Shown: positions 25,611 to 35,068 of the stretch, one piece after another
Position numbering within the stretch: position 1 is the first letter of the stretch
Layout: every line of letters starts with the position of its first letter
DNA from: Vulcanimicrobiota bacterium
GTDB taxonomy: Bacteria > Vulcanimicrobiota > Vulcanimicrobiia > Vulcanimicrobiales > Vulcanimicrobiaceae
Length of the DNA: 64,000 bases
Reading direction: 5' to 3'
Assembly: GCA_019232905.1 (NCBI GenBank)
Contig: JAFANA010000030.1
Location: 1 to 64,000, forward strand
Program-made: the position numbers and the translations under genes
Notes under the pieces: generated by a model
What the model was told of the DNA's origin: nothing
The model's database searches: none
Seen by the model: the letters and a program-made list of their open reading frames with translations, nothing else

Positions 25611-25704
25611 TGGCGGGAGCGTGTAGGAATCGAACCTACCAGCCGTCGTGAAACGGCCTCAGCGATTTTGAAGACCGTGCGAGCCACCAGACTCGTACGC
25701 TCCC
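25611..25704 (-). tRNA. selC: tRNA-Sec (UCA anticodon)
   Basis: On the minus strand the 5' end is at 25704. The acceptor stem has eight pairs (GGGAGCGT with ACGCTCCC), as in bacterial tRNA-Sec. The anticodon loop CTTCAAA carries TCA, reading UGA. A long variable arm (GCCGT/ACGGC) and a T arm (GTAGG/CCTAC) follow, and CCA is encoded (25613-25611). The length of about 91 bases plus CCA fits tRNA-Sec and no other class. It lies seven bases downstream of the DUF4126 gene on the same strand and may be co-transcribed with it. It serves the selA and selB genes about 20 kb away. Confidence 0.96.
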
Positions 25705-25711
25705 AAGCGGT

Positions 25712-26281
25712 CTACCCCGGCTTTGGGCGCAAGCGCTGATACGCCTTGCGGCCGGCGCGAAAAAGGCCGATCGAGAGCAGCAGCGCAACAATCGCGACGG
25801 CAACCGGGATGACGAACGCGAGAATTCCGCCGCTGAGCGCGACGCCGTCTTCGGCCGCACTTACGAGCGGATTGCCGAGACCGCCCGTCGTGGCGGTTGA
25901 AGCGGCGCGAACGGACATCACGCCCGCATGGACGCCGAGCGCGTTCAAAGCTCCCAGGATCATCAGAAAGACGAGCGTGCTCTCCGATTGCGGATGGACG
26001 GTGCCGCCGACGATGATCGCGGCCGCGGCCGGCTTCACGACGATTTGCACGACGTGCAGGGCGTGGTCCACGAACGGGATCTTGTCCGAGACGACCTCGA
26101 GCGCCCCGACGGCCAGCAAAATCCACATGACCGGCGTCGAGTTGAGCCATGCGAACTGGCCGGGCGCGTGAATGGCGCCGAGGTGGGCGGCCACGGCGAC
26201 CAGCGCGAGCGAGAGAACCCCGCGCAGACCCGCCGTCGTCGTCAACGAATAGGCAAGCGCGTATTGGGAGGCCGCGTCCAT
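25712..26281 (-). CDS. DUF4126-family membrane protein
   Basis: A 189-residue integral membrane protein with about five membrane segments. It has the DUF4126 pattern: AYSLTTTAGLRGVLSLALVAVA, VGALEVVSDKIPFVDHALH and a conserved GNPLVSAAED loop (residues about 135-145). The function of the family is unknown. The tRNA-Sec gene follows after seven bases. The second ATG (26281) is chosen over one at 26299 because it gives a normal family N-terminus. The GAF histidine kinase gene is divergent, about 80 bases away. Confidence 0.8.
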   Translation of the reverse strand: MDAASQYALAYSLTTTAGLRGVLSLALVAVAAHLGAIHAPGQFAWLNSTPVMWILLAVGALEVVSDKIPFVDHALHVVQIVVKPAAAAIIVGGTVHPQSESTLVFLMILGALNALGVHAGVMSVRAASTATTGGLGNPLVSAAEDGVALSGGILAFVIPVAVAIVALLLSIGLFRAGRKAYQRLRPKPG

Positions 26282-26362
26282 TGCCGACCATTCTATCATG
26301 GTTAAGAAGCGACTAACCCGCAGGACGGCCGGTACCGCCGGATAAGGTCAGCGTTAAGGGCC

Positions 26363-27646
26363 ATGATGTTTTATGAAACACCGGCCACGGGCGACGGCGG
26401 CCTCCTTCAGAGGCTGCTCGGTATCACCTATGAGATCTTGCACTCACAGGAGATCTCGCCCGCGCTGGAATCGATCGCGCGTGCGGTTTCCGAGATTTTC
26501 GGATTCAAGTATGTCACGATCGTCGCGGCAGATGCATCCGGCGGCGAGCTTTATCGCCGGGTGCTGCTTGGCTTTCCCGAAGCCATCATCCGCGAACGGC
26601 TAGGGGAGCACATCGAGCGGGCAGCAGTCATGGAGATCCTCCCGCCGGAATCCGAAGTACTTCCGTACTGCTTCTACAACCCGGCCGAGCGCGAAATCTT
26701 GTGGAAGCAGAGCATCTATACCGGCTATCGCCCGCTGAACGAACCGCGTACCGCTCCCGATGCGTGGCATGAACGCGACACATTGACGCTGGTGTTACCC
26801 GACCGCGACGGAAATATGCTCGGGTACCTATCGGCTGATGCACCGCTGGACGGCAAAGTTCCGTCGATCGAGACGCTGCGCCGCATGCAGCTTTTCGTGA
26901 ACCTCGTCGGCCTCGCATTGGCCAACTCGCGCGCGCACTATGCCGAGGTGGAACGCCGCCGAATCCTTGAAGAAAACGTTCGCATGCAGAACGAGTTCTT
27001 CAGCATGGTTTCGCACGAAGTGCGTTCGCCGCTCGCTGCAATTCGCGGCGCGACCGCCCTGCTGCAAACACATTTTGAAACGCTGGGACTCGAGCGCCGG
27101 CAAGAACTGCTTAGCGTATTATCGAGCTCCACGGCGCGTCTCTCGTCGATTTTCGAAGACTTCTTGCTGCTTTCACGTATGGAAGCCGGCCATCTCGCAC
27201 TACGTATCGAACGTGTCGCGCCGGTTCCGATTATCGAAGAATCGATGGCGCGCATGCGCAGCGAACATCCGGACCGCGCGTTCAACGCAGCGTACCTCGA
27301 TCCGGTTCCCTACGTCCTTGCAGACGAAGGGCGCACCGTGCAGATTATAACGAATCTGCTCTCCAACGCAGTTAAGTACAGTTTCCCGGAGAGCCCCATT
27401 CACGCTGATCTCAAACCGGCTGCGGATCACGTCACAATAACCGTCGTGAACGAAGGGCCCGGAATCGAAGAAGCGGACCGGGAGAAGCTCTTCACACGGT
27501 TCGGACACTTGTCCGCCGGCGACGGCTCGACGGGTCTAGGGCTTTACATTTGCCGCGAGCTGATCACGATGATGGACGGGACGATCGGCTTCGAATCCGA
27601 ACCGGGCAAGCGCACCGCCTTCTGGTTTACGCTACCCCGCGCTTAA
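26363..27646 (+). CDS. Soluble GAF-domain sensor histidine kinase
   Basis: A 427-residue kinase. An N-terminal GAF domain (residues about 30-190) is followed by a coiled region. The HisKA domain has FFSMVSHEVRSPLAAIRG (phospho-acceptor H218). The ATPase domain has an N box (LLSNAVKYS), G1 (NEGPGIEE) and G2 (GSTGLGLYICREL). There is no membrane segment, so it senses a cytosolic signal, perhaps redox or a small ligand bound by GAF. No response regulator is adjacent, so the partner is encoded elsewhere. It lies directly upstream of typA, 40 bases away. Confidence 0.9.
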   Translation: MMFYETPATGDGGLLQRLLGITYEILHSQEISPALESIARAVSEIFGFKYVTIVAADASGGELYRRVLLGFPEAIIRERLGEHIERAAVMEILPPESEVLPYCFYNPAEREILWKQSIYTGYRPLNEPRTAPDAWHERDTLTLVLPDRDGNMLGYLSADAPLDGKVPSIETLRRMQLFVNLVGLALANSRAHYAEVERRRILEENVRMQNEFFSMVSHEVRSPLAAIRGATALLQTHFETLGLERRQELLSVLSSSTARLSSIFEDFLLLSRMEAGHLALRIERVAPVPIIEESMARMRSEHPDRAFNAAYLDPVPYVLADEGRTVQIITNLLSNAVKYSFPESPIHADLKPAADHVTITVVNEGPGIEEADREKLFTRFGHLSAGDGSTGLGLYICRELITMMDGTIGFESEPGKRTAFWFTLPRA

Positions 27647-27686
27647 GCGGTAGCTTTATCCGGGCAGTTATGGTACAAACTGGGCC

Positions 27687-29513
27687 GTGAAGACGCGTCC
27701 CGATATCAGAAACGTAGCCATTATTGCCCACGTCGACCATGGGAAGACCACGCTCGTCGATGCCATGCTCAAGCAGAGCGGCGTCTTCCGCGAGGGGCAA
27801 CAGGTCGAGACACGCGTCATGGATTCGAATCCGCTCGAACGCGAACGCGGCATCACGATCCTCGCGAAGAATACTGCCGTTCGGCACGGCGACGTAAAGT
27901 TTAACATCGTCGACACGCCGGGGCACGCTGACTTCGGCGGCGAGGTCGAGCGCGTGCTCCAGATGGTACAGGGCGTTCTGCTGCTCGTCGACGCGGCAGA
28001 AGGCGTCATGCCGCAGACTCGCTTCGTTTTGCGCAAGGCGCTCGAGCTGGACTTGAAGGCGCTCGTCGCGATCAATAAGATCGATCGCAAAGACGCGCGG
28101 GCGACCGAGATCGTAAACGAAGTCTTCGACTTGTTCATCGAGCTTGGCGCGAGTGATGAGCAGGCCGATTTCCCGGTCGTCTTTACCAACGGCAAAGCCG
28201 GCATCGCGAAGCGCTCGTTGGAAGATGAAAGCTCGGATCTCGAACCGCTTTTCGAAATTATCAAGACGCACGTGCCCGAAGCGCCGGCTGAGGACGGCCC
28301 GTTCCAGTTGTTGATTTCGGCGATCGACCATAACAAGTATGTGGGTCGCATCGGCATCGGGCGCATCTTCCGCGGTTCCTCTCGCGTAAACATGCCCATT
28401 GCGAAGGTTGCGCGTGAAGGCAAAGTTGCGAGCGGCTTGCGCCTGACGAAGTTGCTGACGTTCCAGGGACTGGAACGGATTGAAGTCGACGAGGCTGCGG
28501 CGGGCGACATCGTGTGCGTTTCGGGTATCGAGGATTTGAATATCGGCGATACGATTGCCGATGCGAATACGCCCGAAGGCATTCACGCCGTTGCCGTTGA
28601 CGAGCCGACGGTTTCGATGTTCTTCGCGGTGAACAACTCGCCGTTTGCGGGGAAAGAAGGCAAATTTCTAACGTCCCGGCAGATTCGCGAGCGGTTGATG
28701 CGCGAGCTTGAATCGAACGTTGCGCTTCGCGTTTCCGATACCGAATCGGCGGACACGTATGAAGTGCGTGGACGCGGCGAGCTGCATCTTTCAATTCTCA
28801 TCGAGACGATGCGACGCGAAGGCTACGAGCTTGCCGTTTCCAAGCCGCAGGTTATCATCATGGAGCGCGACGGAAAGAAATGGGAGCCCGTCGAGTATGT
28901 CGTGGTCGACGTTCCTTCGGAGTATGAAGGTCCCGTGATCGAAGCGCTCGGTAAGCGCAAAGCGGTGATGTCGAACATGATCAACGTCGGCGATTCACGC
29001 CGTCTCGAGTACACGATGCCGACGCGCGCGATCTTCGGCTTGCGCGGCGAGTTACTAACGTTGACGCGCGGCACCGCGGTGATGTCGCACACCTATTACG
29101 ATCATCAGGAGTGGCAGGGCGAACTGCCGGGACGCAATGTCGGGGCGCTCGTCGCAACCGACACCGGACGCGCAACGGGCTATGCGCTCATGGGCGTCGA
29201 GCAGCGCGGACGGTTCTTCATCGATCCAGGCGCGGATATTTATGAAGGCATGATCGTGGGTCGTGCCAACGACGACAAGGACGTCGGACTGAACGTTGTG
29301 CGGGAAAAGAAACTCACCAACATGCGCGCGTCCGGCAGCGATGAAAACGTGAAGCTGCCGCCGGCGGAAGACATGTCGTTGGAACGGGCGATCGAATTTA
29401 TCGAGGACGACGAACTCGTCGAGGTGACTCCGCAAACGATTCGCCTACGCAAGCGGATACTCAATGAGAGCGAACGTCTCAAAGCGCGCAAGCGCGAAAA
29501 AGCGAATGTCTAG
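27687..29513 (+). CDS. typA: TypA/BipA ribosome-associated GTPase
   Basis: A 608-residue translational GTPase starting at GTG. G-domain motifs are visible: IAHVDHGKTTLVD (G1), RGITILAKNTAV (G2), DTPGHADFGGEVERV (G3) and AINKIDRKDAR (G4). The EF-G-like domains and the BipA C-terminal domain follow, with LTRGTAVMSHTYYDHQEWQG and IYEGMIVGRANDDKDVGLNV. TypA binds the ribosome and is needed for assembly and growth under cold or stress. Length is as expected. It has its own start 40 bases after the histidine kinase gene. Confidence 0.97.
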   Translation: MKTRPDIRNVAIIAHVDHGKTTLVDAMLKQSGVFREGQQVETRVMDSNPLERERGITILAKNTAVRHGDVKFNIVDTPGHADFGGEVERVLQMVQGVLLLVDAAEGVMPQTRFVLRKALELDLKALVAINKIDRKDARATEIVNEVFDLFIELGASDEQADFPVVFTNGKAGIAKRSLEDESSDLEPLFEIIKTHVPEAPAEDGPFQLLISAIDHNKYVGRIGIGRIFRGSSRVNMPIAKVAREGKVASGLRLTKLLTFQGLERIEVDEAAAGDIVCVSGIEDLNIGDTIADANTPEGIHAVAVDEPTVSMFFAVNNSPFAGKEGKFLTSRQIRERLMRELESNVALRVSDTESADTYEVRGRGELHLSILIETMRREGYELAVSKPQVIIMERDGKKWEPVEYVVVDVPSEYEGPVIEALGKRKAVMSNMINVGDSRRLEYTMPTRAIFGLRGELLTLTRGTAVMSHTYYDHQEWQGELPGRNVGALVATDTGRATGYALMGVEQRGRFFIDPGADIYEGMIVGRANDDKDVGLNVVREKKLTNMRASGSDENVKLPPAEDMSLERAIEFIEDDELVEVTPQTIRLRKRILNESERLKARKREKANV

Positions 29514-29570
29514 TTCACCTCGCGAACGATTGGGATAACCGGGACCGTACTCTTCTGTTAGACTGCTGCC

Positions 29571-30323
29571 ATGAGCGCCCTGCTCGTGGCAGCAATCGTT
29601 TTTGTCGCCCTGTTAGGCTGTGCGATTCTCGGCACGTACTTGCGAGAGCGCCTGCCCCCGCAGCATCTTAACGACGACTCGAAGCACCTAATTGAAATAA
29701 GCTTGGGAGTCATCGGCACCGTCGCCGGCTTAGTGCTCGGCCTTCTCGTCGCTACTTCATTCGGCACGTTTCAGTCGCAACGCGCTGCCGTCATCACGAT
29801 CTCGGCAAAGATCGCTCTCCTCGATCGCGGCCTTGCCTATTATGGGCCGGCGGCCGTGCCTGTTCGCCAACAGTTGAAAACGACGACGCGGCGCATCTTA
29901 GAGGATACATGGTCTTCGGGGAGCGGTTCTGCACTCGACCCTGCAAGCAGCGGCGGAGGCGCGCAACTTTATGGATCAATCCAGGAATTGGACGCAAGCA
30001 GCGATACACAGAAATCAATCAAAGGCACTGCTTTGGGCATAGTCGTCGATATTGCCCAGCAGCGCTGGTTGATGTACGCGCAACAGGCAGCGGGCGTTTC
30101 GCCGCCGCTTATTATCATTTTAGCGTTTTGGTTTGCCATTACTTTCTTAGCTTTCGGACTGATGACGGTGCGCAACCCCACGACAATAACCGCACTCGTG
30201 CTCTGCGCTCTAGCAATCGCCGGCGCAGTCTATCTCATCGAGCAACTGTCGACGCCGTTCTCTGGTGCGATCACGGTATCCGACGCGCCGCTTCGTGCCG
30301 TATACGCGCAGCTAGGTCGATAG
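29571..30323 (+). CDS. DUF4239-family membrane protein
   Basis: A 250-residue protein. Two N-terminal membrane segments surround LRERLPPQHLNDDSKHLIE, and GVIGTVAGLVLGLLVATSFGTF is the core signature of DUF4239, a bestrophin-like family. Two further segments lie near the C-terminus. Bestrophin-like proteins can form anion channels, but function for DUF4239 is unproven. The gene stands alone after typA and its end overlaps the convergent YihY/BrkB gene by 12 bases. Confidence 0.8.
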   Translation: MSALLVAAIVFVALLGCAILGTYLRERLPPQHLNDDSKHLIEISLGVIGTVAGLVLGLLVATSFGTFQSQRAAVITISAKIALLDRGLAYYGPAAVPVRQQLKTTTRRILEDTWSSGSGSALDPASSGGGAQLYGSIQELDASSDTQKSIKGTALGIVVDIAQQRWLMYAQQAAGVSPPLIIILAFWFAITFLAFGLMTVRNPTTITALVLCALAIAGAVYLIEQLSTPFSGAITVSDAPLRAVYAQLGR

Positions 30324-31199
30324 TGCTCCTTGCTTCGGAGATTCCACCGAACCGCGCTGGACCGACGCGAAAGACTTCCGCGATCCGAAGCGATTTGCAT
30401 AGGCCTTCGTGATTTCTGCGCCGACAAGAAAGAGCTGCGCGGAATAATACAGCCACAACAGCACGACGACGAACGAACCAGCAGCTCCGTAGGCAGAAGT
30501 CGTCGCGGCTCGTCCCAAATACATGCCGATCAAGAATTGTCCGACGCCGGAGAGTACCGATGATACGATGGCACCGAACCAAACGTCGGTCCACGACAGT
30601 TCGATGTTCGGCAGCCACTTGTAGATTGCGGCCGTTATAAGTATCGCGAAAACCAAGACGATCGCGAGGTTGATAACCGTCGCGGCGACTCCGTTCATAT
30701 GGGCGCCGACGAAGTTCGTGGCAAACCCCATGGCGACGATCAGAATCGCTGCCACAGCAATAATCAGGATGGCGCGTAAACGCGCAGTAATCGTTGCAAC
30801 GACGCCGCCCTTAGGCTGCACTTCGAACACCGTATCGAGCGCATTTTGAATCGCCGCGATCAGGCCGGTTGCGGCGACGGCGAAAATGACCCAGCCGACG
30901 ATTGCTGCAAGCCTACCCTTCTCGCGCTGATTGAACGTCGCTTGAATGAGGTCCGCGAGCGCTTTCGTTCCCGCGTCGCCGATTGCCGGGCGCAACTGGT
31001 TGAGAATTTCGTCGCGTACGACGTGATGCTGTCCGCCGCCGCCGAGAATGTCGGCGGCAATCTCGATAACGATGATCAGCAGCGGCGCGATCGCAAAAAT
31101 CGTATAGAACGCAAGCGCTGCGGCCAGCCGGGATGCCTGGTCACTCGACCAGCCCTTATACGCGTCCTTGAGTAACGTTAACGTGTCGGCTGCGCGCAT
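30312..31199 (-). CDS. YihY/BrkB-family inner-membrane protein
   Basis: A 295-residue protein with about six membrane segments. Family features are the N-terminal WSSDQASRLAAALAFYTIFAIAPLLIIVIEIA, YKWLPNIELSWTDVWFGAIVSSV and AYGAAGSFVVVLLWLYYSAQLFLVGAEIT. The family was once called ribonuclease BN or virulence factor BrkB, but its molecular role is not settled. It is the second gene of a two-gene minus-strand unit with the DUF1003 protein, separated by three bases. Confidence 0.9.
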   Translation of the reverse strand: MRAADTLTLLKDAYKGWSSDQASRLAAALAFYTIFAIAPLLIIVIEIAADILGGGGQHHVVRDEILNQLRPAIGDAGTKALADLIQATFNQREKGRLAAIVGWVIFAVAATGLIAAIQNALDTVFEVQPKGGVVATITARLRAILIIAVAAILIVAMGFATNFVGAHMNGVAATVINLAIVLVFAILITAAIYKWLPNIELSWTDVWFGAIVSSVLSGVGQFLIGMYLGRAATTSAYGAAGSFVVVLLWLYYSAQLFLVGAEITKAYANRFGSRKSFASVQRGSVESPKQGALST

Positions 31200-31202
31200 G
31201 CG

Positions 31203-31721
31203 CTACTCATACCCACGTTCTTGCGCCTTTTTCAATTCCGCTGCTGCTTCGCGCACGTCGGTCGCCTGCGCCATCGACGCGGCTGCCGCGTCTTCGCGAT
31301 TCGGCAAGTGCGGATCGTCGCGGCGCAACTGCTCCAGCAGATCGATCACCTTCGCAACCTTCTGCTCCGTCACGAGCGCCATCTGCAGCGTGATCTCGGC
31401 GCGCCGGTGCGCAACGTCGTTCTGGCGGTTCTGCGTGATCAGAATCAGAATGGCGATGAGCAAAGAGCCGAGCGAAACGATCAACTCCAGCAACGGGAAC
31501 TGCGGCGAGTCGAACGGCCGGTGCGTGTAGGTTCGAAACGCCGTGTTCCCGCCGATCCACAAAATGACGAAGGCCAACACGGTCCAAGCAAACCACGGCT
31601 TGCCCAGCCCGCTCGTTACGCGCTCGATGCCGAGCTGCGTCGTCGGAACGTTTCGGTGGCTCTCTTCGCGTAGTTCGGTCAGTGTCTGAACGGCGAGGTC
31701 GACGGGATCCTCCGTGCGCAT
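31203..31721 (-). CDS. DUF1003-family membrane protein
   Basis: A 172-residue protein. Two close membrane segments (FAWTVLAFVILWIGGN and FPLLELIVSLGSLLIAILILITQNRQ) are followed by a basic/acidic cytoplasmic helix, AHRRAEITLQMALVTEQKVAKVI. This is the DUF1003 pattern, often seen in proteins linked to magnesium transport or ion homeostasis. It has the characteristic NRQNDVAHRRAEI stretch. It heads an operon with the YihY/BrkB gene. Its function is unknown. Confidence 0.85.
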   Translation of the reverse strand: MRTEDPVDLAVQTLTELREESHRNVPTTQLGIERVTSGLGKPWFAWTVLAFVILWIGGNTAFRTYTHRPFDSPQFPLLELIVSLGSLLIAILILITQNRQNDVAHRRAEITLQMALVTEQKVAKVIDLLEQLRRDDPHLPNREDAAAASMAQATDVREAAAELKKAQERGYE

Positions 31722-31759
31722 CCCATCGATTCTACCCGCCGCTCAAGCCCTGACTGCAT

Positions 31760-32746
31760 CTACGACGTGAACTGAAGCGCTTGCTCGGAGCCGCCGCCCT
31801 CGATCGCTTCGGACGGCGTCATTCCAAACATGTGCTTATGGTCGGAACTAAAGTGACCCATGTGCCAGAAGCCGTAGTCGGCTGCGATCTCGAGAATCGC
31901 CGTATTACCGCCGGATGCGCGTAACTTACGATGCGCGGCGTTCAGACGCCGCACTTTCCAGTACGTCATCGGACCCACACCGTAGATGTCTTTGAACGCG
32001 TAGATCAACGCGCGCACGCCGCAATGCATCTCCTTGCAGATCCGCTCGAGCGTCAGCGGTTCCTCGACGTTGTCCCACATGAACGCTTCGACGTTGCGAA
32101 CGAGGGAGAGCGAGCGCTGCTCGCGCCGTTGTTCGGGGCGCGGTGTGGACGCGACGTTCTGCAACGCGGCTACGAGCGAGCGAGCAATTTCACTGCGAGC
32201 GTAGAGGAGGCGCGCACGCGGGAACATTGCATCCGAAATGCGCGGACCTTTGATCAGACGATCGATCAGGGCGCGAACATCAGCGAAAACTGATGCATCG
32301 GCAAAGATTTCGCTGGTAAGAGGCGCGAGTGAAGCAAGTTCCGCGTCACGTGCGTGTTCAAGGTTCAGCCGCACCCAGATGATGTGGCTCGGCCCGTGCG
32401 CGCAGAGATCGATATCCGCGCGCGGAGAAACGCATATTTGATCTCTGCTCCAGGGATGACCGCGTTCGACGACGCTGTCGCCTTCGAGCAGAAATCCGAC
32501 CGCAACGCTGTTTGGCTGTTCGGTAAAGCGCAACTCGATGCCGCGATCGACCCCATATTCGTAGATCGTTACTGCACCAAGCCGAATTGATGATACGAAG
32601 CCGGAGAGCAAACCGGCCGTTAGTTGGATGCAGTGAGAACAACCGGCAAATGTCTGCTCGATATCTTGCGCGCTCGCGACCGGTGCGATATCGACCAGTC
32701 GAGGCGTGCCTCCGCGGCTTCCATGCGTGTAGAAGACGGAATTCAC
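31760..32746 (-). CDS. AraC-family transcriptional regulator
   Basis: About 328 residues from a GTG at 32746. The C-terminal 100 residues form an AraC helix-turn-helix pair: LTLERICKEMHCGVRALIYAFKDIYGVGPMTYWKVRRLNAAHRKL, then EIAADYGFWHMGHFSSDHKHMFGMTPSEAI (described in parts). The N-terminal half is an effector or cupin-like domain without a clear ligand signature. A longer frame from TTG at 32791 exists, but the GTG has a GGAG at good spacing. It probably regulates a gene nearby or its own; no operator is evident. Confidence 0.86.
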   Translation of the reverse strand: MNSVFYTHGSRGGTPRLVDIAPVASAQDIEQTFAGCSHCIQLTAGLLSGFVSSIRLGAVTIYEYGVDRGIELRFTEQPNSVAVGFLLEGDSVVERGHPWSRDQICVSPRADIDLCAHGPSHIIWVRLNLEHARDAELASLAPLTSEIFADASVFADVRALIDRLIKGPRISDAMFPRARLLYARSEIARSLVAALQNVASTPRPEQRREQRSLSLVRNVEAFMWDNVEEPLTLERICKEMHCGVRALIYAFKDIYGVGPMTYWKVRRLNAAHRKLRASGGNTAILEIAADYGFWHMGHFSSDHKHMFGMTPSEAIEGGGSEQALQFTS

Positions 32747-32917
32747 TCTCAATCTCCGCAAAAAAAGTAATGGGACGTTTCGGCAAGCCAATTGTCACGG
32801 CGCAGAGAGAATATTCGGATAAATTATACGCCAGTTACAAAGAAATGAATTCTTGAAAATGTGTTTTTTGCAGCGTTCGGATACGGCAGATAACGCGTGC
32901 ACGTTACGATTGAGCCG

Positions 32918-33235
32918 ATGCGAACGCTCAACGGGCAATATCAGCTCGAGGACGCGGAAGCCGCATTTTTCGGTGCACGCACGTTAAGATTTGTAGCTCG
33001 AGAATCGTACGTCACCGGAAGATTTGGGCGTGAAGGCGTTATTCGAGGATCCGTTAGCGGTCACGAGCTTTTAGCTCAGTGGCACGACAAAGAGCGCCAA
33101 GGCTGGCTTCGCGTCCACTTCGCTCCTTCATTCAAAACCGCCGAACTCGAATACGGCGAGGATAACCACGGGTCGGCCGCCGGCCGGTCGATGATCATAC
33201 GCGTCGTTCGCTCAACTCGCGTGAAGCGACTATAG
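32918..33235 (+). CDS. Hypothetical protein
   Basis: A 105-residue protein (112 if the GTG at 32897 is used). The sequence is beta-rich with spaced glycines (LNGQYQLED, VTGRFGREGVIRGSVSG, QWHDKERQGWLRVHF). This gives the feel of a small beta-barrel or lipocalin-like domain binding a ligand or polysaccharide. There is no signal peptide, cysteine or membrane segment. It stands 50 bases before the DUF4337-like gene. I do not recognise the family. Confidence 0.5.
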   Translation: MRTLNGQYQLEDAEAAFFGARTLRFVARESYVTGRFGREGVIRGSVSGHELLAQWHDKERQGWLRVHFAPSFKTAELEYGEDNHGSAAGRSMIIRVVRSTRVKRL

Positions 33236-33284
33236 GCATGCTGCACTCCTGGGACAGCATGCGGGTGCGCAACCGGATGTGCCG

Positions 33285-33923
33285 ATGAGCGCGATCGCTC
33301 TGGAACAGCGGCACGCCCTCGTTGACCGGATTGTCGACATCGTGACGGTCGTACTCATCTCACTCGCGGCTTTCGGAACCGCGTGGTGCAGCTATCAGAG
33401 CGCGCGGTGGAGCGCGCTTCAGGCGCTTAATTACAGCAAAGCCAATGCTGCGCGCGTGCTAGCTTCCACGTATGCCGAGCGGGCAAACTCACGCCGGATC
33501 ATCGACATCATGGTGTTCGCCGAGTACGAGCGTGCGTCAGATCAGCATGAGCCCTTTGCATCGTTCGTGCGCCAGCGCTTCGACGCACCGCTCGAGTATG
33601 CGGTCACGGCATGGGACGCAACGAATCCGCTGCACAACAAGAAGGCTCCCCGCACTCCATTCGCAATGAGCGCGTATCATCTGCCCGAGGAAGACGCCGA
33701 GCACGAAGCCGCCGTGCGCGCCGACGCGCTCGTCGAGGATGCGGTTAGCGCGAATGAAACGTCGGACCACTATGTGTTTCTGACGGTGTTGTTCGCCGCC
33801 GCATCGTTTCTGGGCGGTATAGCGATCAAGTTGCGGCGCCCGATGAATCTCGCGGCGGCTTCTGTGGGCGTCGCGGTCTTCTTCGTTTCCCTCGCGATCA
33901 TGCTCACCTATCCGATTCGCTAG
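33285..33923 (+). CDS. DUF4337-like membrane protein
   Basis: A 212-residue protein. One N-terminal membrane segment (IVDIVTVVLISLAAFGTAWCSYQSARW) precedes a helical soluble region and two membrane segments near the C-terminus. The segment AFGTAWCSYQSARWSALQALNYSKANA resembles DUF4337-type proteins. A GTG six bases earlier is possible; the ATG at 33285 is used. Its end overlaps the convergent patatin gene by four bases. Function is unknown. Confidence 0.6.
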   Translation: MSAIALEQRHALVDRIVDIVTVVLISLAAFGTAWCSYQSARWSALQALNYSKANAARVLASTYAERANSRRIIDIMVFAEYERASDQHEPFASFVRQRFDAPLEYAVTAWDATNPLHNKKAPRTPFAMSAYHLPEEDAEHEAAVRADALVEDAVSANETSDHYVFLTVLFAAASFLGGIAIKLRRPMNLAAASVGVAVFFVSLAIMLTYPIR

Positions 33924-35068
33924 TCCTCGAACGGCTGAAGCATTGCCGCGTAGGGAAACTCGAACTTCCTCCAACCACTCGCAGCATCGTTATAGCCGGC
34001 CTTCCAAGAAGCCGTTAGCGACGGCTGGTCGTTGAAATCCCCGAGCTTTCCAGGCAATTCGGAAGCCGGCTGCATCACGTACGGATCGAAAGGCAGCGAG
34101 TTCTTCGCCGCCGCGAATGCGAGAAGCACTTGATAAAACAAGAGACGCTGCTGCATCGTTTCAAAAACGCCGGTACCGACGTCGAATGCGTTGTCATAGA
34201 TGACGTGTGGCGTTTTTCGCGGCGGATCGACGAGGACGATTTCCAGCGTGGTGGCGCAGAGCTGCGCGATCGTAATTGGGGCGTTCGCCGTGACCCCGCC
34301 ATCGACGAACTGATCGATTTTTCCTGAACCGTCGTCGCGCTCAATTTTCACCGGGTCGAACGCGAGCGGGAGACACGCGGTGGCGAAATACACTTGGCGA
34401 AGAATCCCATTCGTAGCCGGTACCGAATTCGACAGGGCATTTTTCACCGGAAACTTCGCTAATAGCGCGTCGTTTATCGCCTGCTTCTGCATTCCCGCAC
34501 TCGTCGTCGCGTGACGCACGAAAATCTGCCCCTTCTGCTGCGAAAGGTTCGTCGTAGCGATGTACGCCGGCACGTGCACCGGAAGGGACGGATCGATGTA
34601 CTGATCGAGCATTGCTTGAACCGGCACCGGATCGAAGACGCCGGTAACGTTGCTTGTAAGCCCCGTTCCGAGCGAAACCGCCGCGCTGAGGCGCGAGAGA
34701 ATGCCTGAGTCGGTGTTCTTAATCTTGTTATACGGGCTCTTGAAGCGAAAGACGTTCCCGCTCGAGATTCCGCTGAGCCACAGGTCCTTCAGAAGCGCAT
34801 ACTGTGCCGTCGAGACAAAATAACCGTTGAGCGCACCGATCGACGTGCCGCATACGAGGTCGTAGTCGAGCGGTTCACCATCTCGCAAACCGGCTTTCTC
34901 GACCAGCGCTTGAATAACACCCGCCTGGTACGCGCCGCGATTCACGCCTCCGACCAGTACCAGCGCCTTGCGGGCCGCCCGCGCCTGTTGTTGTGACGGT
35001 GCGACGGCAGGCGATGCGGCCGCGACCGCAGCGCTCGCTGATGCCGCGAGAAACGCTTTACGTTTCAT
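33920..35068 (-). CDS. Exported patatin-like phospholipase
   Basis: A 382-residue protein. The N-terminus has a signal peptide (MKRKAFLAASASAAVAAASP). The patatin motifs are intact: the oxyanion loop GGVNRGAYQAG (residues 40-50), the nucleophile S76 in GTSIG, and the catalytic aspartate in FVDGGVTANAP. It should hydrolyse phospholipid or lipid acyl esters in the periplasm or outside. It starts at 35068, overlapping the DUF2254 stop as ATGA, so the pair is coupled and probably acts on the envelope together. Confidence 0.88.
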   Translation of the reverse strand: MKRKAFLAASASAAVAAASPAVAPSQQQARAARKALVLVGGVNRGAYQAGVIQALVEKAGLRDGEPLDYDLVCGTSIGALNGYFVSTAQYALLKDLWLSGISSGNVFRFKSPYNKIKNTDSGILSRLSAAVSLGTGLTSNVTGVFDPVPVQAMLDQYIDPSLPVHVPAYIATTNLSQQKGQIFVRHATTSAGMQKQAINDALLAKFPVKNALSNSVPATNGILRQVYFATACLPLAFDPVKIERDDGSGKIDQFVDGGVTANAPITIAQLCATTLEIVLVDPPRKTPHVIYDNAFDVGTGVFETMQQRLLFYQVLLAFAAAKNSLPFDPYVMQPASELPGKLGDFNDQPSLTASWKAGYNDAASGWRKFEFPYAAMLQPFED